A stretch of 42,718 bases of DNA from Deltaproteobacteria bacterium (GCA_029261795.1 JAJDAP010000020.1:1-42718), one strand, 5' to 3'; shown: positions 24,941-35,927, numbered from the stretch's first letter. The notes: generated by a model from the sequence alone, not told the origin. Numbers and translations are program-made.

Positions 24941-26668
24941 ATGGCAACAGCCGAAGTCACCCACGACTCCCACGACGACCACGGTCATCACGAGGACGAG
25001 GGCTTCATCAAGAAGTACCTGTGGTCGACGGACCACAAGATGATCGCGATGCAATACCTGGTCACGGGCATTGCGATGGCCATCATCGGCGGATTCTTCG
25101 CCTACGTATTCCGCATGCAGCTGGCATTCCCGGGCGTCGAAGTCCCCCTCTTCGGGATCGTCTCGCCGGCCCAATACAATTCTCTCGTCACGAATCACGG
25201 CACGATCATGATCTTCTGGGTCGCGATGCCCGTTTTGATCGCGGCCTTCGGGAACTTCCTGATCCCGCTGATGATCGGCTGCGACGACATGGTCTTCCCG
25301 AAGATCAACCGGCTCTCGTATCAGATCTTCCTGCTCTCGGCGATCGTGTTGGTCGGTTCCTTCTTCGTGGAAGGCGGCGGCTTCGGTGGTGCCTGGACGG
25401 CCTACCCGCCGCTCTCGGCCGTCAGCGAGTACAACCTGACACCAATGGGTGCGACGCTCTGGGTGGTGGCCGTCGCTCTCGAGTTCATCGCATTCCTGTT
25501 AGGCGGCATCAACTTCATCACCACCGCGATGAATTCCCGAGCGCCGGGCATGCGCCTCTACGACATCCCGATGACCGTCTGGATGATCGTGGTGGCCTCG
25601 ATCCTGTTCATGGCTTCCGTCGGCCCGTTGATCGCCGGCGCGATCATGTTGATCTTCGACCAGACGCTGAACACGGGCTTCTTCGACCCGAACAAGGGCG
25701 GCGACCCGGTGCTCTGGCAGCACCTCTTCTGGTTCTTCGGTCACCCCGAGGTCTACGTCGTGCTGTTGCCCGCGCTGGGCTTCACCGCCGACATCATCAC
25801 GACCTTCTCCCGGAAGCCGCTCTTCGCCTACCGCACCGTGCTCTACACGGTCTTCGGTACCGGCATCCTCTCGTTCACCGTGTGGGCGCACCATCAGTTC
25901 ATTTCGGGCATCGACCCGCGCATGGCGCACATCTTCACGATTACGACGCTGCTGATCTCGGTGCCGATCGCGGAGATGATGTTCGTGTACATCGCGACCC
26001 TCTATAAGGGCTCGATCACGCTCACGACCCCGATGCTCTGGGGCCTCGCCTTCATCGGCGAGTTCCTGATCGGTGGTGTGACGGGCATCTTCCTCGGCGC
26101 GAGTGGCCCGGACATCTTCTTCCACGATACCTACTTCGTGCTCGCCCACTTCCACTACACGTTCTTCCCGATCGCGATCATCGGCTCCTTCGCCGGGCTC
26201 ACCTATTGGTGGCCGAAGATGACGGGCAAGATGATGAACGAGACGCTGGGAAAGATTCATTTCTGGGGCACGATCATCTCGTTCAACGTGATTTTCCTGC
26301 CGCTCTTCGTGTTGGGTCAGCTCGGCCAGCACCGCCGCATCTACAGCTACGAAGGTTTCGGCGAGCTGATGCGAGAGGATGTGCTGCTCGGAATGGGCAT
26401 GCAGGATCTCCGGGTACTGGCGACCGTGGCGCTGCTGATCATGATCGGCTTCCAGGTCGTGTTCTTCCTCAACGTGTTCCTCACGCTTCGGAAGAAGGCC
26501 TACGACGCCGGGCCGAACCCGTACAACGCCAACACGCTCGAATGGCTCGCGCCGTCGCCTCCCGGACACGGCAACTTTGCCGAGCTGCCGACCGTCTATC
26601 GCGGTGCCTACGAGTTCTCGCATCCGGATCGCGAGCTCGACTACTGGCCGCAGTGGGAAAAGGACTAA
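24941..26668 (+). CDS. coxA: Cytochrome c oxidase subunit I
   Basis: The catalytic proton-pumping subunit, 575 residues with about twelve helices. H86 binds low-spin heme. GHPEVY has CuB ligand H268, proton-channel E270 and cross-linked Y272. AHH at 317-318 adds the other CuB ligands, and H403 and H405 in LAHFHYTFFP bind the two hemes. This is the A-family heme-copper oxidase pattern, with Tyr in the HPEVY position. The N-terminus (about 8-20) is His/Asp-rich (HDSHDDHGHHEDE), which could bind metal before the first helix. Spacing to coxB is 12 bases, to coxC three. Confidence 0.97.
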   Translation: MATAEVTHDSHDDHGHHEDEGFIKKYLWSTDHKMIAMQYLVTGIAMAIIGGFFAYVFRMQLAFPGVEVPLFGIVSPAQYNSLVTNHGTIMIFWVAMPVLIAAFGNFLIPLMIGCDDMVFPKINRLSYQIFLLSAIVLVGSFFVEGGGFGGAWTAYPPLSAVSEYNLTPMGATLWVVAVALEFIAFLLGGINFITTAMNSRAPGMRLYDIPMTVWMIVVASILFMASVGPLIAGAIMLIFDQTLNTGFFDPNKGGDPVLWQHLFWFFGHPEVYVVLLPALGFTADIITTFSRKPLFAYRTVLYTVFGTGILSFTVWAHHQFISGIDPRMAHIFTITTLLISVPIAEMMFVYIATLYKGSITLTTPMLWGLAFIGEFLIGGVTGIFLGASGPDIFFHDTYFVLAHFHYTFFPIAIIGSFAGLTYWWPKMTGKMMNETLGKIHFWGTIISFNVIFLPLFVLGQLGQHRRIYSYEGFGELMREDVLLGMGMQDLRVLATVALLIMIGFQVVFFLNVFLTLRKKAYDAGPNPYNANTLEWLAPSPPGHGNFAELPTVYRGAYEFSHPDRELDYWPQWEKD

Positions 26669-26671
26669 GAG

Positions 26672-27250
26672 ATGCGACCTGTCGCGACCACACGCTCCGC
26701 ATCGGGCATGACCACCGGACGGCTCGCCGTCTGGTGGGTGATCGTCTCGGAGATCGTGATCTTCGGTGGAGTCCTCGGCTCCTACATCATGCATCGGCTC
26801 GCCAACGAGGGTTGGGCGAACGTGGGCTTCGCTGGCAGCACGAATGCCTGGATCGGGCTCACGAATACCTTCGTGCTGCTGACTTCGAGCCTGTTCGCCG
26901 TGCTCGCGCACTATGCCGCCGAGCATGAACAAGACGGCAAGAAGGCCGCCAACTACCTCTATCTCACCTTCGGTGGGGGAGCCACGTTCCTCTGTATCAA
27001 GGCCTTCGAGTGGACCACCGAGATCAACCACGGCCTGACGATCACGGCGAACAACTTCTGGAGCTTCTACTACGTCGCTGCCGGAATCCACGCATCCCAC
27101 GTCATCGCCGGCATGATCATCATGTTGTTCGTGGCCCACACGGCCAAGCAGGGCAAGGAACTCCACCGCGTCGAGCTGATCGGAGTGTATTGGCACTTCG
27201 TCGACCTCGTCTGGATCTTCCTCTTTCCGCTCCTCTACATCGCGAAGTAA
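26672..27250 (+). CDS. coxC: Cytochrome c oxidase subunit III
   Basis: A 192-residue membrane protein with five helices, the short form of subunit III seen in caa3/bo3-type oxidases. WWVIVSEIVIFGG near the start holds the conserved Glu. IKAFEWTTEINHG, FWSFYYVAAGIHASHVIAGM and YWHFVDLVWIFLFPLLYI are the C-terminal family blocks. It stabilises subunit I and proton uptake. It lies three bases after coxA. A second subunit-III-like gene lies two genes downstream. Confidence 0.94.
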   Translation: MRPVATTRSASGMTTGRLAVWWVIVSEIVIFGGVLGSYIMHRLANEGWANVGFAGSTNAWIGLTNTFVLLTSSLFAVLAHYAAEHEQDGKKAANYLYLTFGGGATFLCIKAFEWTTEINHGLTITANNFWSFYYVAAGIHASHVIAGMIIMLFVAHTAKQGKELHRVELIGVYWHFVDLVWIFLFPLLYIAK

Positions 27251-27255
27251 CCAAC

Positions 27256-27588
27256 ATGTCAGCAGAAGCAGCACACGGACCGGCGCACTACAAGAAGATC
27301 TGGGTGATCCTGGTCACCTTGCTGGCCATCAGCTTCATCGGCCCCTTCGTCGGGGTCCAGTGGCTGACGCTGGTGACCGCCTTCGGCATCGCCATCGTCA
27401 AGGCCTGGCTGGTGATGAAGAACTTCATGCACATCACGGAGCAGCCGCGCTTCATCGGCTACATCATCGCGACCTCGCTCGTCTTCATGTTGCTCTTCTT
27501 CGCGGGTTCCGCCGGCGACGTGATGAACCAGAAGGGCGACCACTGGTACAAGCCCCAGGTCGAGATCGCAGCGCCCGCCCACCACTAG
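27256..27588 (+). CDS. coxD: Cytochrome c oxidase subunit IV (caa3/bo3-type)
   Basis: A 110-residue protein with three hydrophobic helices. YKKIWVILVTLLAISFIGP, then IAIVKAWLVMKNFMHI, the most conserved block, and IIATSLVFMLLFFA match the prokaryotic cytochrome C oxidase subunit IV family. This small subunit aids assembly of the core. It is located five bases after coxC in the classical position. A His-rich tail ends the chain (PAHH). Confidence 0.9.
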   Translation: MSAEAAHGPAHYKKIWVILVTLLAISFIGPFVGVQWLTLVTAFGIAIVKAWLVMKNFMHITEQPRFIGYIIATSLVFMLLFFAGSAGDVMNQKGDHWYKPQVEIAAPAHH

Positions 27589-27600
27589 CGAGGCCCGCGC

Positions 27601-28197
27601 ATGACCCCCACGCGCACCACCACACCCTTCGAAGTGATCTCCGATCCGCGACCGCGGCCGGCATTGCCGAGCGCGGTGCTGGGGATGGCCGTTTTCATCC
27701 TCACCGAGATCATGATGTTCGCGGGCATGGTGAGCGCGTTCACGATCACGAAATCGTCCGCCGTCCTAGGCTGGCCGCCGCCGGGCCAGCCTCGGCTCCC
27801 GGCCGATGAGACCCTCGTCAACACCATCGCGTTGCTGCTCTCGGGCGTCGTGCTCTTCTTTGCCGGTCGCGCCTTCGCGAAGGAGCGGGGCAGCGCAAAG
27901 GCACCGCTTCTCGTGGCGCTGGCGCTCGGCACGTTCTTCGTGTTGTTCCAGGGCTTCGAGTGGGTGGCGCTCCTCGGCCAGGGCCTCTCGCTGACCTCGA
28001 GCCAACACGGTGCCTTCTTCTTCCTGATCGTCGGCTTCCATGGGCTGCACGCCGTGGTCGCGATCGGCGCACTCGCCATGGTCGGCCAGCGGTTGCAACA
28101 AGGTCGACTCGCCGCCAGCACCTTCCAGGCCGTGCGCCTGTTCTGGTACTTCGTGGTACTGGTCTGGCCCGTCCTCTACGTGCTCGTCTACCTCTAG
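27601..28197 (+). CDS. Second cytochrome c oxidase subunit III-like protein
   Basis: A 198-residue membrane protein with about five helices. LGMAVFILTEIMMFAGMVSAF corresponds to the first-helix Glu block of subunit III. FQGFEWVALLGQGL and FFFLIVGFHGLHAVVAIGALAM, then FWYFVVLVWPVLYVLVYL match the rest. It differs from the first subunit III and follows subunit IV by 12 bases. Such paired subunit-III genes occur in some deltaproteobacterial oxidase clusters; whether both enter one complex is unknown. Confidence 0.87.
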   Translation: MTPTRTTTPFEVISDPRPRPALPSAVLGMAVFILTEIMMFAGMVSAFTITKSSAVLGWPPPGQPRLPADETLVNTIALLLSGVVLFFAGRAFAKERGSAKAPLLVALALGTFFVLFQGFEWVALLGQGLSLTSSQHGAFFFLIVGFHGLHAVVAIGALAMVGQRLQQGRLAASTFQAVRLFWYFVVLVWPVLYVLVYL

Positions 28198-28211
28198 GTC
28201 CGAGGATTCCC

Positions 28212-28493
28212 ATGTTTCGCTTCGCTGCCCTCACCGCCTTCTTGCTCGCCCTGCTGCCCACCGCTGCGGCCGCGTGCCCGGTCTGCGGCTTCGGCGAAGA
28301 CGAGAGCCGCGGTGCCTACATCGGCACCACCGTGTTCCTCTCTCTGCTCCCGGTCGTCCTGATCGTGGGCTTCGTCTTTTTCCTGCGTCACCTGATGAAG
28401 GTGGAAGAGGCGACCCGCAAGGATCCTGTGCGGTCGCTCGTGCGCGAACAAGGGCCGGCCTCAGGATTCCGGCGAGCGTCGGGCGTTCGATAG
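28212..28493 (+). CDS. Small membrane protein with CPVCG motif, end of oxidase cluster
   Basis: A 93-residue protein. A signal-like helix (about 3-20) ends in AAACPVCGFGEDESRGAY, followed by a second helix (about 36-60, FLSLLPVVLIVGFVFFL) and a basic cytoplasmic tail. The periplasmic CxxC pair right after cleavage or the first helix could bind copper or handle thiol chemistry. Its position, 14 bases after the second subunit-III gene, suggests oxidase maturation (inference). I do not know a family name. Confidence 0.72.
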   Translation: MFRFAALTAFLLALLPTAAAACPVCGFGEDESRGAYIGTTVFLSLLPVVLIVGFVFFLRHLMKVEEATRKDPVRSLVREQGPASGFRRASGVR

Positions 28494-28521
28494 GACGCCG
28501 TAGGTCGCTCATGAATAGTCC

Positions 28522-28531
28522 GGGCTAGGGG
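28522..28531. repeat. Target-site duplication of IS4-family element, left copy
   Basis: GGGCTAGGGG, identical to 30011-30020 on the other side of the insertion sequence. Ten bases is within the range used by IS4-family elements. Confidence 0.88.
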
Positions 28532-30010
28532 CAACACTGTTCAGATTACGATTCTCACGGTGATTTCTGGCCGGCTTGGCTGGTAGGGTTCGAGGGAGCT
28601 TCGCAGTGGGAAGTTGCTCATTTTTCGCTTGACGCCTCGGCGGTTTCTACGTCCTCGACTGGAGACGACGCGCTCTTCAAGGATTTCGACTAACACGGCC
28701 TCATGGTGCGTCGACCAGTGCTGAGGGGGGAATAGCGGCGAAGACGGGGAGCTTGCGCCGTACGACGCGGACCGTGTGAAGGAACGAAAGTCGATCGGGG
28801 TCGAGGTCCGCTTTCAAGGCCGCTTCGTGCATGAGCCCGCGGATCGCAAAGTGTGCGAGGAGAAAGCCGTAGAGCTCCTGCTCGACCAGCTCGGGTGTCT
28901 TGCTGCGCAGCACCGCCTGTCGGCCACGCAGGTGGGTCTTGAACTCGTCGAAGGCGGTCTCGATCTCCCATCGATCGTGGTAGAGCGCCGCCAGGTCCTC
29001 GGCAGGTGCCTTCTGGTCGTCGAGCACGGTGGTGATCAAGCGATACAACGGCTCTCCGTCCTCGACGCCTTCCAAGGTGTATTCGACCACCCGAACAATC
29101 AGGGCACCCCGATTGTGGCGCCGATCCTTGGTCGAGGCGTAGATCCGACTCAAGTAGGAGCCGTCCGCAAGCCGCCGGTCGCAGGGGAGGATGGCGTTCT
29201 TCTTGACTCGCCAGAGCAGATCCGCCCCCATCGAAGCCGCCCGCTTCCACTGCGCATACCCAAAAAATCCGCGGTCAGCGAGGCAAAGCATCCCGGCTTC
29301 GAGGTGCTTCAGAACCGAAACGGCCAACCGGTTCTCCGACTCGCGGTAGCGCCCCCACCTCGTGCCGAAGAGCACGTGGGTGCCGTTCTCGATCAACGAG
29401 ACCATCCGCAGCTGAGGAAATGCCGACTTCCCTCGCGATGCCCCGGGACGTCCAAACGCCTCTTCGTTCGCAACGGTGTCGGCAAGATCCAACGTGGTCC
29501 CATCGATGCTGACCAAACGCCAGTCCCGATACCAGGCACCTCGTGTTTCCCGACCGGCGATGGGCCCCGTCGCCCTCTCGACCATCCGCCGAAGAGGCTC
29601 AGCGCCCAGCCGCGCCCGCGCCATCGAAATCGCCGAGCGTCCGGTGCGTCGTATCCGTTGCGCCGAAGAATCGCCGAGCCAGCCGAGCCCCTCCACGAGA
29701 CAACGCAGAACCTCGCCGTACGATACCTGGGAGAACAGCGCCAGCGCGATCACGTAGTAGAACACCACGTGCGCAGGAAGCTGACGCTGCCGAATGCTCT
29801 CTCGCCCGGTCTCGCGAAGAATGCCCTGCACCTGCTCGAGCGGAAACGTCTTCGCGACCACACCCAGGCTGATGTAGTCCGTGACTCGCGTACCCTCACC
29901 CAGTCGTGCAACCGTGCGCGCCATCTCATCTCCCGAACAGGGGGAAGGTGAGGGGGACGTGAACCTTCACTTGTGAGAATGGCAGTTCAGGACCAATTTG
30001 AACAGTATTG
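28532..30010 (-). mobile_element. Complete IS4-family insertion sequence (1479 bp)
   Basis: Terminal inverted repeats CAACACTGTTCAGATT (28532-28547) and AATTTGAACAGTATTG (29995-30010) match at 14 of 16 positions when one is reversed. A second shared block, ATTCTCAC, lies further inside each end. It encodes one intact transposase on the minus strand and is flanked by a perfect 10-base duplication. Everything needed for transposition appears intact, so the insertion is probably recent. The 169 bases left of the transposase gene hold no other gene. Confidence 0.9.
28701..29924 (-). CDS. IS4-family transposase
   Basis: A 407-residue DDE transposase. An IS4 N-terminal domain (about 15-110) includes LFSQVSYGEVLRCLVEGL. 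Catalytic residues are D141 in SIDGTTLDLAD, D217 in LADRGFFGY, and E322 within the IS4 signature Y-x2-R-x3-E-x6-K (Y315, R318, E322, K329). The length is normal and no frameshift is seen. ATG 29924 has GGGAGA five bases upstream. It catalyses cut-and-paste movement of the surrounding element. Confidence 0.94.
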   Translation of the reverse strand: MARTVARLGEGTRVTDYISLGVVAKTFPLEQVQGILRETGRESIRQRQLPAHVVFYYVIALALFSQVSYGEVLRCLVEGLGWLGDSSAQRIRRTGRSAISMARARLGAEPLRRMVERATGPIAGRETRGAWYRDWRLVSIDGTTLDLADTVANEEAFGRPGASRGKSAFPQLRMVSLIENGTHVLFGTRWGRYRESENRLAVSVLKHLEAGMLCLADRGFFGYAQWKRAASMGADLLWRVKKNAILPCDRRLADGSYLSRIYASTKDRRHNRGALIVRVVEYTLEGVEDGEPLYRLITTVLDDQKAPAEDLAALYHDRWEIETAFDEFKTHLRGRQAVLRSKTPELVEQELYGFLLAHFAIRGLMHEAALKADLDPDRLSFLHTVRVVRRKLPVFAAIPPSALVDAP

Positions 30011-30020
30011 GGGCTAGGGG
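30011..30020. repeat. Target-site duplication of IS4-family element, right copy
   Basis: GGGCTAGGGG, identical to 28522-28531. Read on the minus strand it contains the TAG stop of the NTF2-like gene (30014-30016), so the insertion left that gene intact. Confidence 0.88.
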
Positions 30021-30385
30021 ACGAAGGTTCCGTAGAAGCGGATGTCGGCGACTTCGCCCTTGGCCCAGCGCTCGATCACGCATTGTCGGACGTGCACGGG
30101 GCCGTCCTCCTTGTGATCCCAACGCATCTCGGCCTCGTAGAAGATCGTGCCGTTTCCGTCCCCGTGGTCGTCAACGGCCGTGTCGTGGACGGTGAGGCCG
30201 TGATAGGCGGTCACGCCAGCGAGGTACTCGCGCTCCGCGGCGGCCAACGCGTCGCGCCCCGTGCGCGGTTCGTTCCCGTTCTCGCGGGCGACGACGTCGG
30301 CTGCGTAGAAATCCTCGATTCCTTCGGCAAACCTGCCTTCCCGCACGTAGGCGATGAGTTCATCATGTCGATCACTGAGGTTCAT
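30014..30385 (-). CDS. NTF2-like / SnoaL-like domain protein
   Basis: A 123-residue cone-shaped alpha+beta fold protein. HDELIAYVREGRFAEGIEDFYAADVV forms the N-terminal helices with the typical FY.ADVV strand entry. GRDALAAAEREYLAG, then TIFYEAEMRWDH and QCVIERWAKGEVADIRFYGTF complete the sheet. Members are small-molecule isomerases, hydrolases or binding proteins; no catalytic residue can be assigned here. The gene end coincides with the IS4 target site. It is divergent from the DUF169 gene across 151 bases. Confidence 0.78.
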   Translation of the reverse strand: MNLSDRHDELIAYVREGRFAEGIEDFYAADVVARENGNEPRTGRDALAAAEREYLAGVTAYHGLTVHDTAVDDHGDGNGTIFYEAEMRWDHKEDGPVHVRQCVIERWAKGEVADIRFYGTFVP

Positions 30386-30452
30386 GGTTTCTCCAATGTG
30401 GGTTGCGGCAAGTAGATGTTCATCGAGCCAGCGCGGTTACACGCCTTTCCCG

Positions 30453-30521
30453 GCGCCTCGTGGGGGAGGCGCGGGATTTGCGCCCGGCTGGGTGTCGCTG
30501 CCATCCTTGGCAGGAAGACAC
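30453..30521 (+). other. Two hairpins in the leader of the DUF169 gene
   Basis: GCGCCTC (30453-30459) pairs with GAGGCGC (30466-30472). GTGTC (30492-30496) and CTGCC (30498-30502) pair with GGCAG (30509-30513) and GACAC (30517-30521) to make a two-part stem. The second hairpin ends three bases before the AGGAG ribosome site (30525-30529). They could shape translation of the gene; no known riboswitch consensus is recognised. Confidence 0.3.
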
Positions 30522-30536
30522 GCGAGGAGCATGAAC

Positions 30537-31337
30537 ATGGATGCGAACTGTTGGGGCGACGAGGCGGAGTACGACTACAAGGCGTTGGTTGCCGAGCTCA
30601 ATCGGTTCCTCCGTCTGCGCACGGACCCGGTGGCGATGAAGCGTTTCGCGACGGAGGCGGAACTCGAAGCGATTCCGAGGCTACGGCGGCCCAGGGACGG
30701 CGAGCTGATGGCGACGGACCAGATCGTCGGACAGACGCGCTGGATCGGCTACACGATCGGCGTCACCATGCGCAACCTGATGGGCCAGCAGTGCGGCGCC
30801 GTGGTCGGACTCACGGCTCGCGACGAGGAGTTCCTCGACGGCAAACGCTTCCACGGCGTCTGGTATGGAGACCTTGAGGGCAGTGCCGAGCACCAGCGCG
30901 ACATGTCCTGCGCCTCCCACGGCGACTATCAAGCGCTCGTAACCTCGCCGCTCACATCGGGCCGGATCGACAATCCGGACATCTGCCTCGTCTACGCTAC
31001 GCCGGGCCAGATGATCACGCTGATGAACGGCCTCCAGTACCGCAACTACAAGAAGTACACCTTCACCTGCGTCGGCGAGAGTGCCTGCGCCGATAGCTGG
31101 GGCAATGCACTCAAGACGGGTGAGCCTTCCATGTCGATCCCTTGCTATGCCGAGCGCAAGTTCGGCGGCGTCCAGGACGACGAAATGCTGATGGCCCTTC
31201 CTCCAAGCTTTCTCCCCCGGATCGTCGAAGGCCTCGCCGCCCTCTCGAAGAACGGCCTGCGCTACCCCATCCCGAACCACGGCATCGACAAGAGCCCGAT
31301 GGCGAGCATCCAGCAGAGTTACGGGCCGAAGGGCTAG
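30537..31337 (+). CDS. DUF169 family protein
   Basis: A 266-residue protein of a family whose function is not established. Features are FLRLRTDPVAMKRF near the start, a cysteine-bearing DMSCASHGDYQAL segment, CLVYATPGQMITLMNGLQYRN, CVGESACADSWGNAL and SIPCYAERKFGG near the end. Several conserved cysteines suggest a metal or redox site (inference). ATG 30537 is preferred because AGGAG lies seven bases upstream; ATG 30531 is only one base from it. No signal peptide. Converges on leuS. Confidence 0.82.
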   Translation: MDANCWGDEAEYDYKALVAELNRFLRLRTDPVAMKRFATEAELEAIPRLRRPRDGELMATDQIVGQTRWIGYTIGVTMRNLMGQQCGAVVGLTARDEEFLDGKRFHGVWYGDLEGSAEHQRDMSCASHGDYQALVTSPLTSGRIDNPDICLVYATPGQMITLMNGLQYRNYKKYTFTCVGESACADSWGNALKTGEPSMSIPCYAERKFGGVQDDEMLMALPPSFLPRIVEGLAALSKNGLRYPIPNHGIDKSPMASIQQSYGPKG

Positions 31338-31342
31338 CGAGC

Positions 31343-31366
31343 AGCGCCACTCTTATCGCGGGCGCT
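31343..31366. terminator. Stem-loop between DUF169 gene and leuS
   Basis: AGCGCC (31343-31348) pairs with GGCGCT (31361-31366) around a 12-base loop, filling the gap between two convergent stop codons (31337 and 31367). No T-tract. A weak bidirectional terminator is possible. Confidence 0.35.
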
Positions 31367-34003
<2,637 letters not shown>

Positions 34004-34020
34004 GGCGGCAGGAGGGTGAC

Positions 34021-34938
34021 ATGCTGTCGGGTTGTGTGCATCCGTCCGGATCCAGTTGGGGTTCTGCCGGTGCGCAGGTAGCCTCCTGCATCGTGAACCC
34101 CCGAACCGACTCCGAGACCGATGACCCCGCCGATCTCCCCGATCTCTACCTGTTGTCGGACGGTACCGGTGAGACCGCCACCCACGCGGTGGAGGCCGCG
34201 GCCACCCAGTTCCAGAACAAGTTTCGGGTGCGCACCTTCAGCGAGATCCGCCACGAATCCCAGGTTCACCGCATCATGGAGCGGGCGCAGGATGCAGGTG
34301 CACTGGTGGTCTTCACCCTGGTAAACGAGCCGCTTACCCAGGTCGTGCGCGAGCTGGCGGTGGAGAAGGGCGTGCCCGCCGTCGATCTGCTGGGCCCGCT
34401 GATCTCGTCCCTGGCCAACCACTACGGCCTGGTGCCCCAGTTCCGGCCGGGCCTGCTGCATAGCTTCGGCCAGGACTACTTCCACCGGATCGATGCCGTG
34501 GAGTTCGCCGTACGACACGATGACGGCGCCAACCTGCATACCCTCCACAAGGCAGACCTCGTGCTCGCCGGCGTGTCGCGGACCTCGAAGACGCCGCTCT
34601 CGATGTACCTGGCCCACCGGGGCTTCAAGACCGGCAACGTTCCGATCGTGCCCGGGATCGATCCGCCGCGGGAACTGTTGGAACTCGATGGCTCGAAGGT
34701 GGTCGGTCTGGTCGTCGATGCTTCGGTGCTGATCGAAATCCGGCGTGCGCGCATGCGTCAGCTCGGCGCGCCGCCGTACCTCACCTACGCCGACGTGGAT
34801 GCGGTGAAGGACGAGATCCGTCGTGCGCGGCGCCTGTTCCGGGCCCAGGGTTGGCGCATCGTGAACATCACGGAGAAGGCGGTGGAGGAGAACGCGGCGC
34901 GGATCCTCGAGATGCTCTCGCCGGGCAAGAGCGCCTAG
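34021..34938 (+). CDS. ppsR: PEP synthase / pyruvate,phosphate dikinase regulatory protein (DUF299)
   Basis: A bifunctional kinase/pyrophosphorylase that switches PEP synthase or pyruvate,phosphate dikinase off and on by threonine phosphorylation. LYLLSDGTGETATHAVEAA is the family N-terminal block; LLGPLISSL and FHRIDAVEFAVRHDDG follow; the P-loop is GVSRTSKTPLSMYLA; and VPIVPGIDPP and MRQLGA complete it. ATG 34021 has GGAGGGTGAC just upstream, but its first 24 residues look non-family, so GTG 34093 (281 residues) is a serious alternative. The target enzyme is not in the window. A dehydrogenase gene follows after eight bases. Confidence 0.9.
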   Translation: MLSGCVHPSGSSWGSAGAQVASCIVNPRTDSETDDPADLPDLYLLSDGTGETATHAVEAAATQFQNKFRVRTFSEIRHESQVHRIMERAQDAGALVVFTLVNEPLTQVVRELAVEKGVPAVDLLGPLISSLANHYGLVPQFRPGLLHSFGQDYFHRIDAVEFAVRHDDGANLHTLHKADLVLAGVSRTSKTPLSMYLAHRGFKTGNVPIVPGIDPPRELLELDGSKVVGLVVDASVLIEIRRARMRQLGAPPYLTYADVDAVKDEIRRARRLFRAQGWRIVNITEKAVEENAARILEMLSPGKSA

Positions 34939-34946
34939 GCGAACGC

Positions 34947-35927
34947 GTGGTCGAGCCGTTTAGCCGGTTCCGGGTCTGGTGCACGCGCGCGCTGCCGGGC
35001 GAAGCACTCGAGCGGTTGGCCGCTCAACCGGATGTTTCGCTCGACGTCTGGCGCGAACCGGGGCCGCCGCCGCGCGAAGCCATGCTCGAACGGGCGCCCG
35101 CTTTGGACGGCCTGCTCTGTACTCTCGCCGACCGGATCGACGCCGATTGGTTCGCCCGGGCGTCCGAGCTGCGCGTCGTTTCGAGCTACTCCGTCGGGCT
35201 CGATCACGTCGATCTGGCAGCGGCCGCGCAACGGCGCATCGCGATCGGGCACACCCCCGGCGTGCTCGTCGAGACCACCGCGGATCTCGCTTTCGCGCTC
35301 TTGTTGGCTTCGGGCCGGCGGCTTGCGGAAGCGGACCGGATGGTGCGCGCCGGCGAATGGGGAACCTGGGAACCGGATCTGTTGCTAGGCCGCGATCTCC
35401 ACGGCGCCACCCTCGGGATCGTCGGCCTGGGCGAGATCGGCCAGGCGGTCGCTCGGCGGGCAAAGGGCTTCGGCATGCGCGCGCTCGGTTGGACGCGGAG
35501 CGGGCGCGCGGTAGAAGGGGTAGAGCCAGTCTCGTGGGGTCGCCTGCTCGCCGAATCGGACTTCGTCAGCCTCCATGTCGCATTGACGGAAGAGACCCGC
35601 GGCATGCTCGATCGCGAGGCCTTCGCCCGGATGAAGCGAGGCGCGATCCTGGTCAACACGGCACGTGGGGGTCTCGTCGACGAAGTCGCCCTGGCCGACG
35701 CCCTCGAGTCGGGCCAGCTGGCGGCTGCCGGGCTCGATGTCTTCGAGCAGGAACCCCTGCCCGCCGGTCATCGGCTGGTGCAGACGCCGGGTGTCACGCT
35801 GCTGCCCCATATCGGTAGCGCCAGTGTGGCGACCCGCGCACGAATGGCGGATCTGGCCGTCGAGAACCTGCTGGCCGGCTTGCGCGGGACCCCGATGCCG
35901 GCATCGGCGCTCGCCGGCCCCGCCTAA
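34947..35927 (+). CDS. D-2-hydroxyacid dehydrogenase (glyoxylate/hydroxypyruvate reductase-like)
   Basis: A 326-residue NAD(P)-dependent enzyme. VVSSYSVGLDHVDL and the GHTPGVLVETTADLAFALLL entry are typical of glyoxylate/hydroxypyruvate reductases. The Rossmann motif is GIVGLGEIGQAVA. NTARGGLVDE holds the catalytic Arg, GLDVFEQEPLP the Glu, and LLPHIGSA the His. GTG 34947 is used, eight bases after the regulator gene, with AGGCGA upstream. The last four bases overlap the end of the convergent NYN-domain gene. Substrate probably glyoxylate or hydroxypyruvate, not proven. Confidence 0.9.
   Translation: MVEPFSRFRVWCTRALPGEALERLAAQPDVSLDVWREPGPPPREAMLERAPALDGLLCTLADRIDADWFARASELRVVSSYSVGLDHVDLAAAAQRRIAIGHTPGVLVETTADLAFALLLASGRRLAEADRMVRAGEWGTWEPDLLLGRDLHGATLGIVGLGEIGQAVARRAKGFGMRALGWTRSGRAVEGVEPVSWGRLLAESDFVSLHVALTEETRGMLDREAFARMKRGAILVNTARGGLVDEVALADALESGQLAAAGLDVFEQEPLPAGHRLVQTPGVTLLPHIGSASVATRARMADLAVENLLAGLRGTPMPASALAGPA

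Noticed and set aside
25499..27274. 591-codon minus-strand frame opposite coxA and coxC
   Set aside because: Antisense shadow, rich in Asp, Glu, His and Arg with no family signal.
28776..29951. 391-codon plus-strand frame inside the IS4 element
   Set aside because: Antisense to the intact transposase, whose catalytic signature is complete.
34021..34092. A separate small gene or leader peptide at the start of the PEP synthase regulator
   Set aside because: It is in frame with the regulator and has no stop, so it is either an N-terminal extension or untranslated leader.
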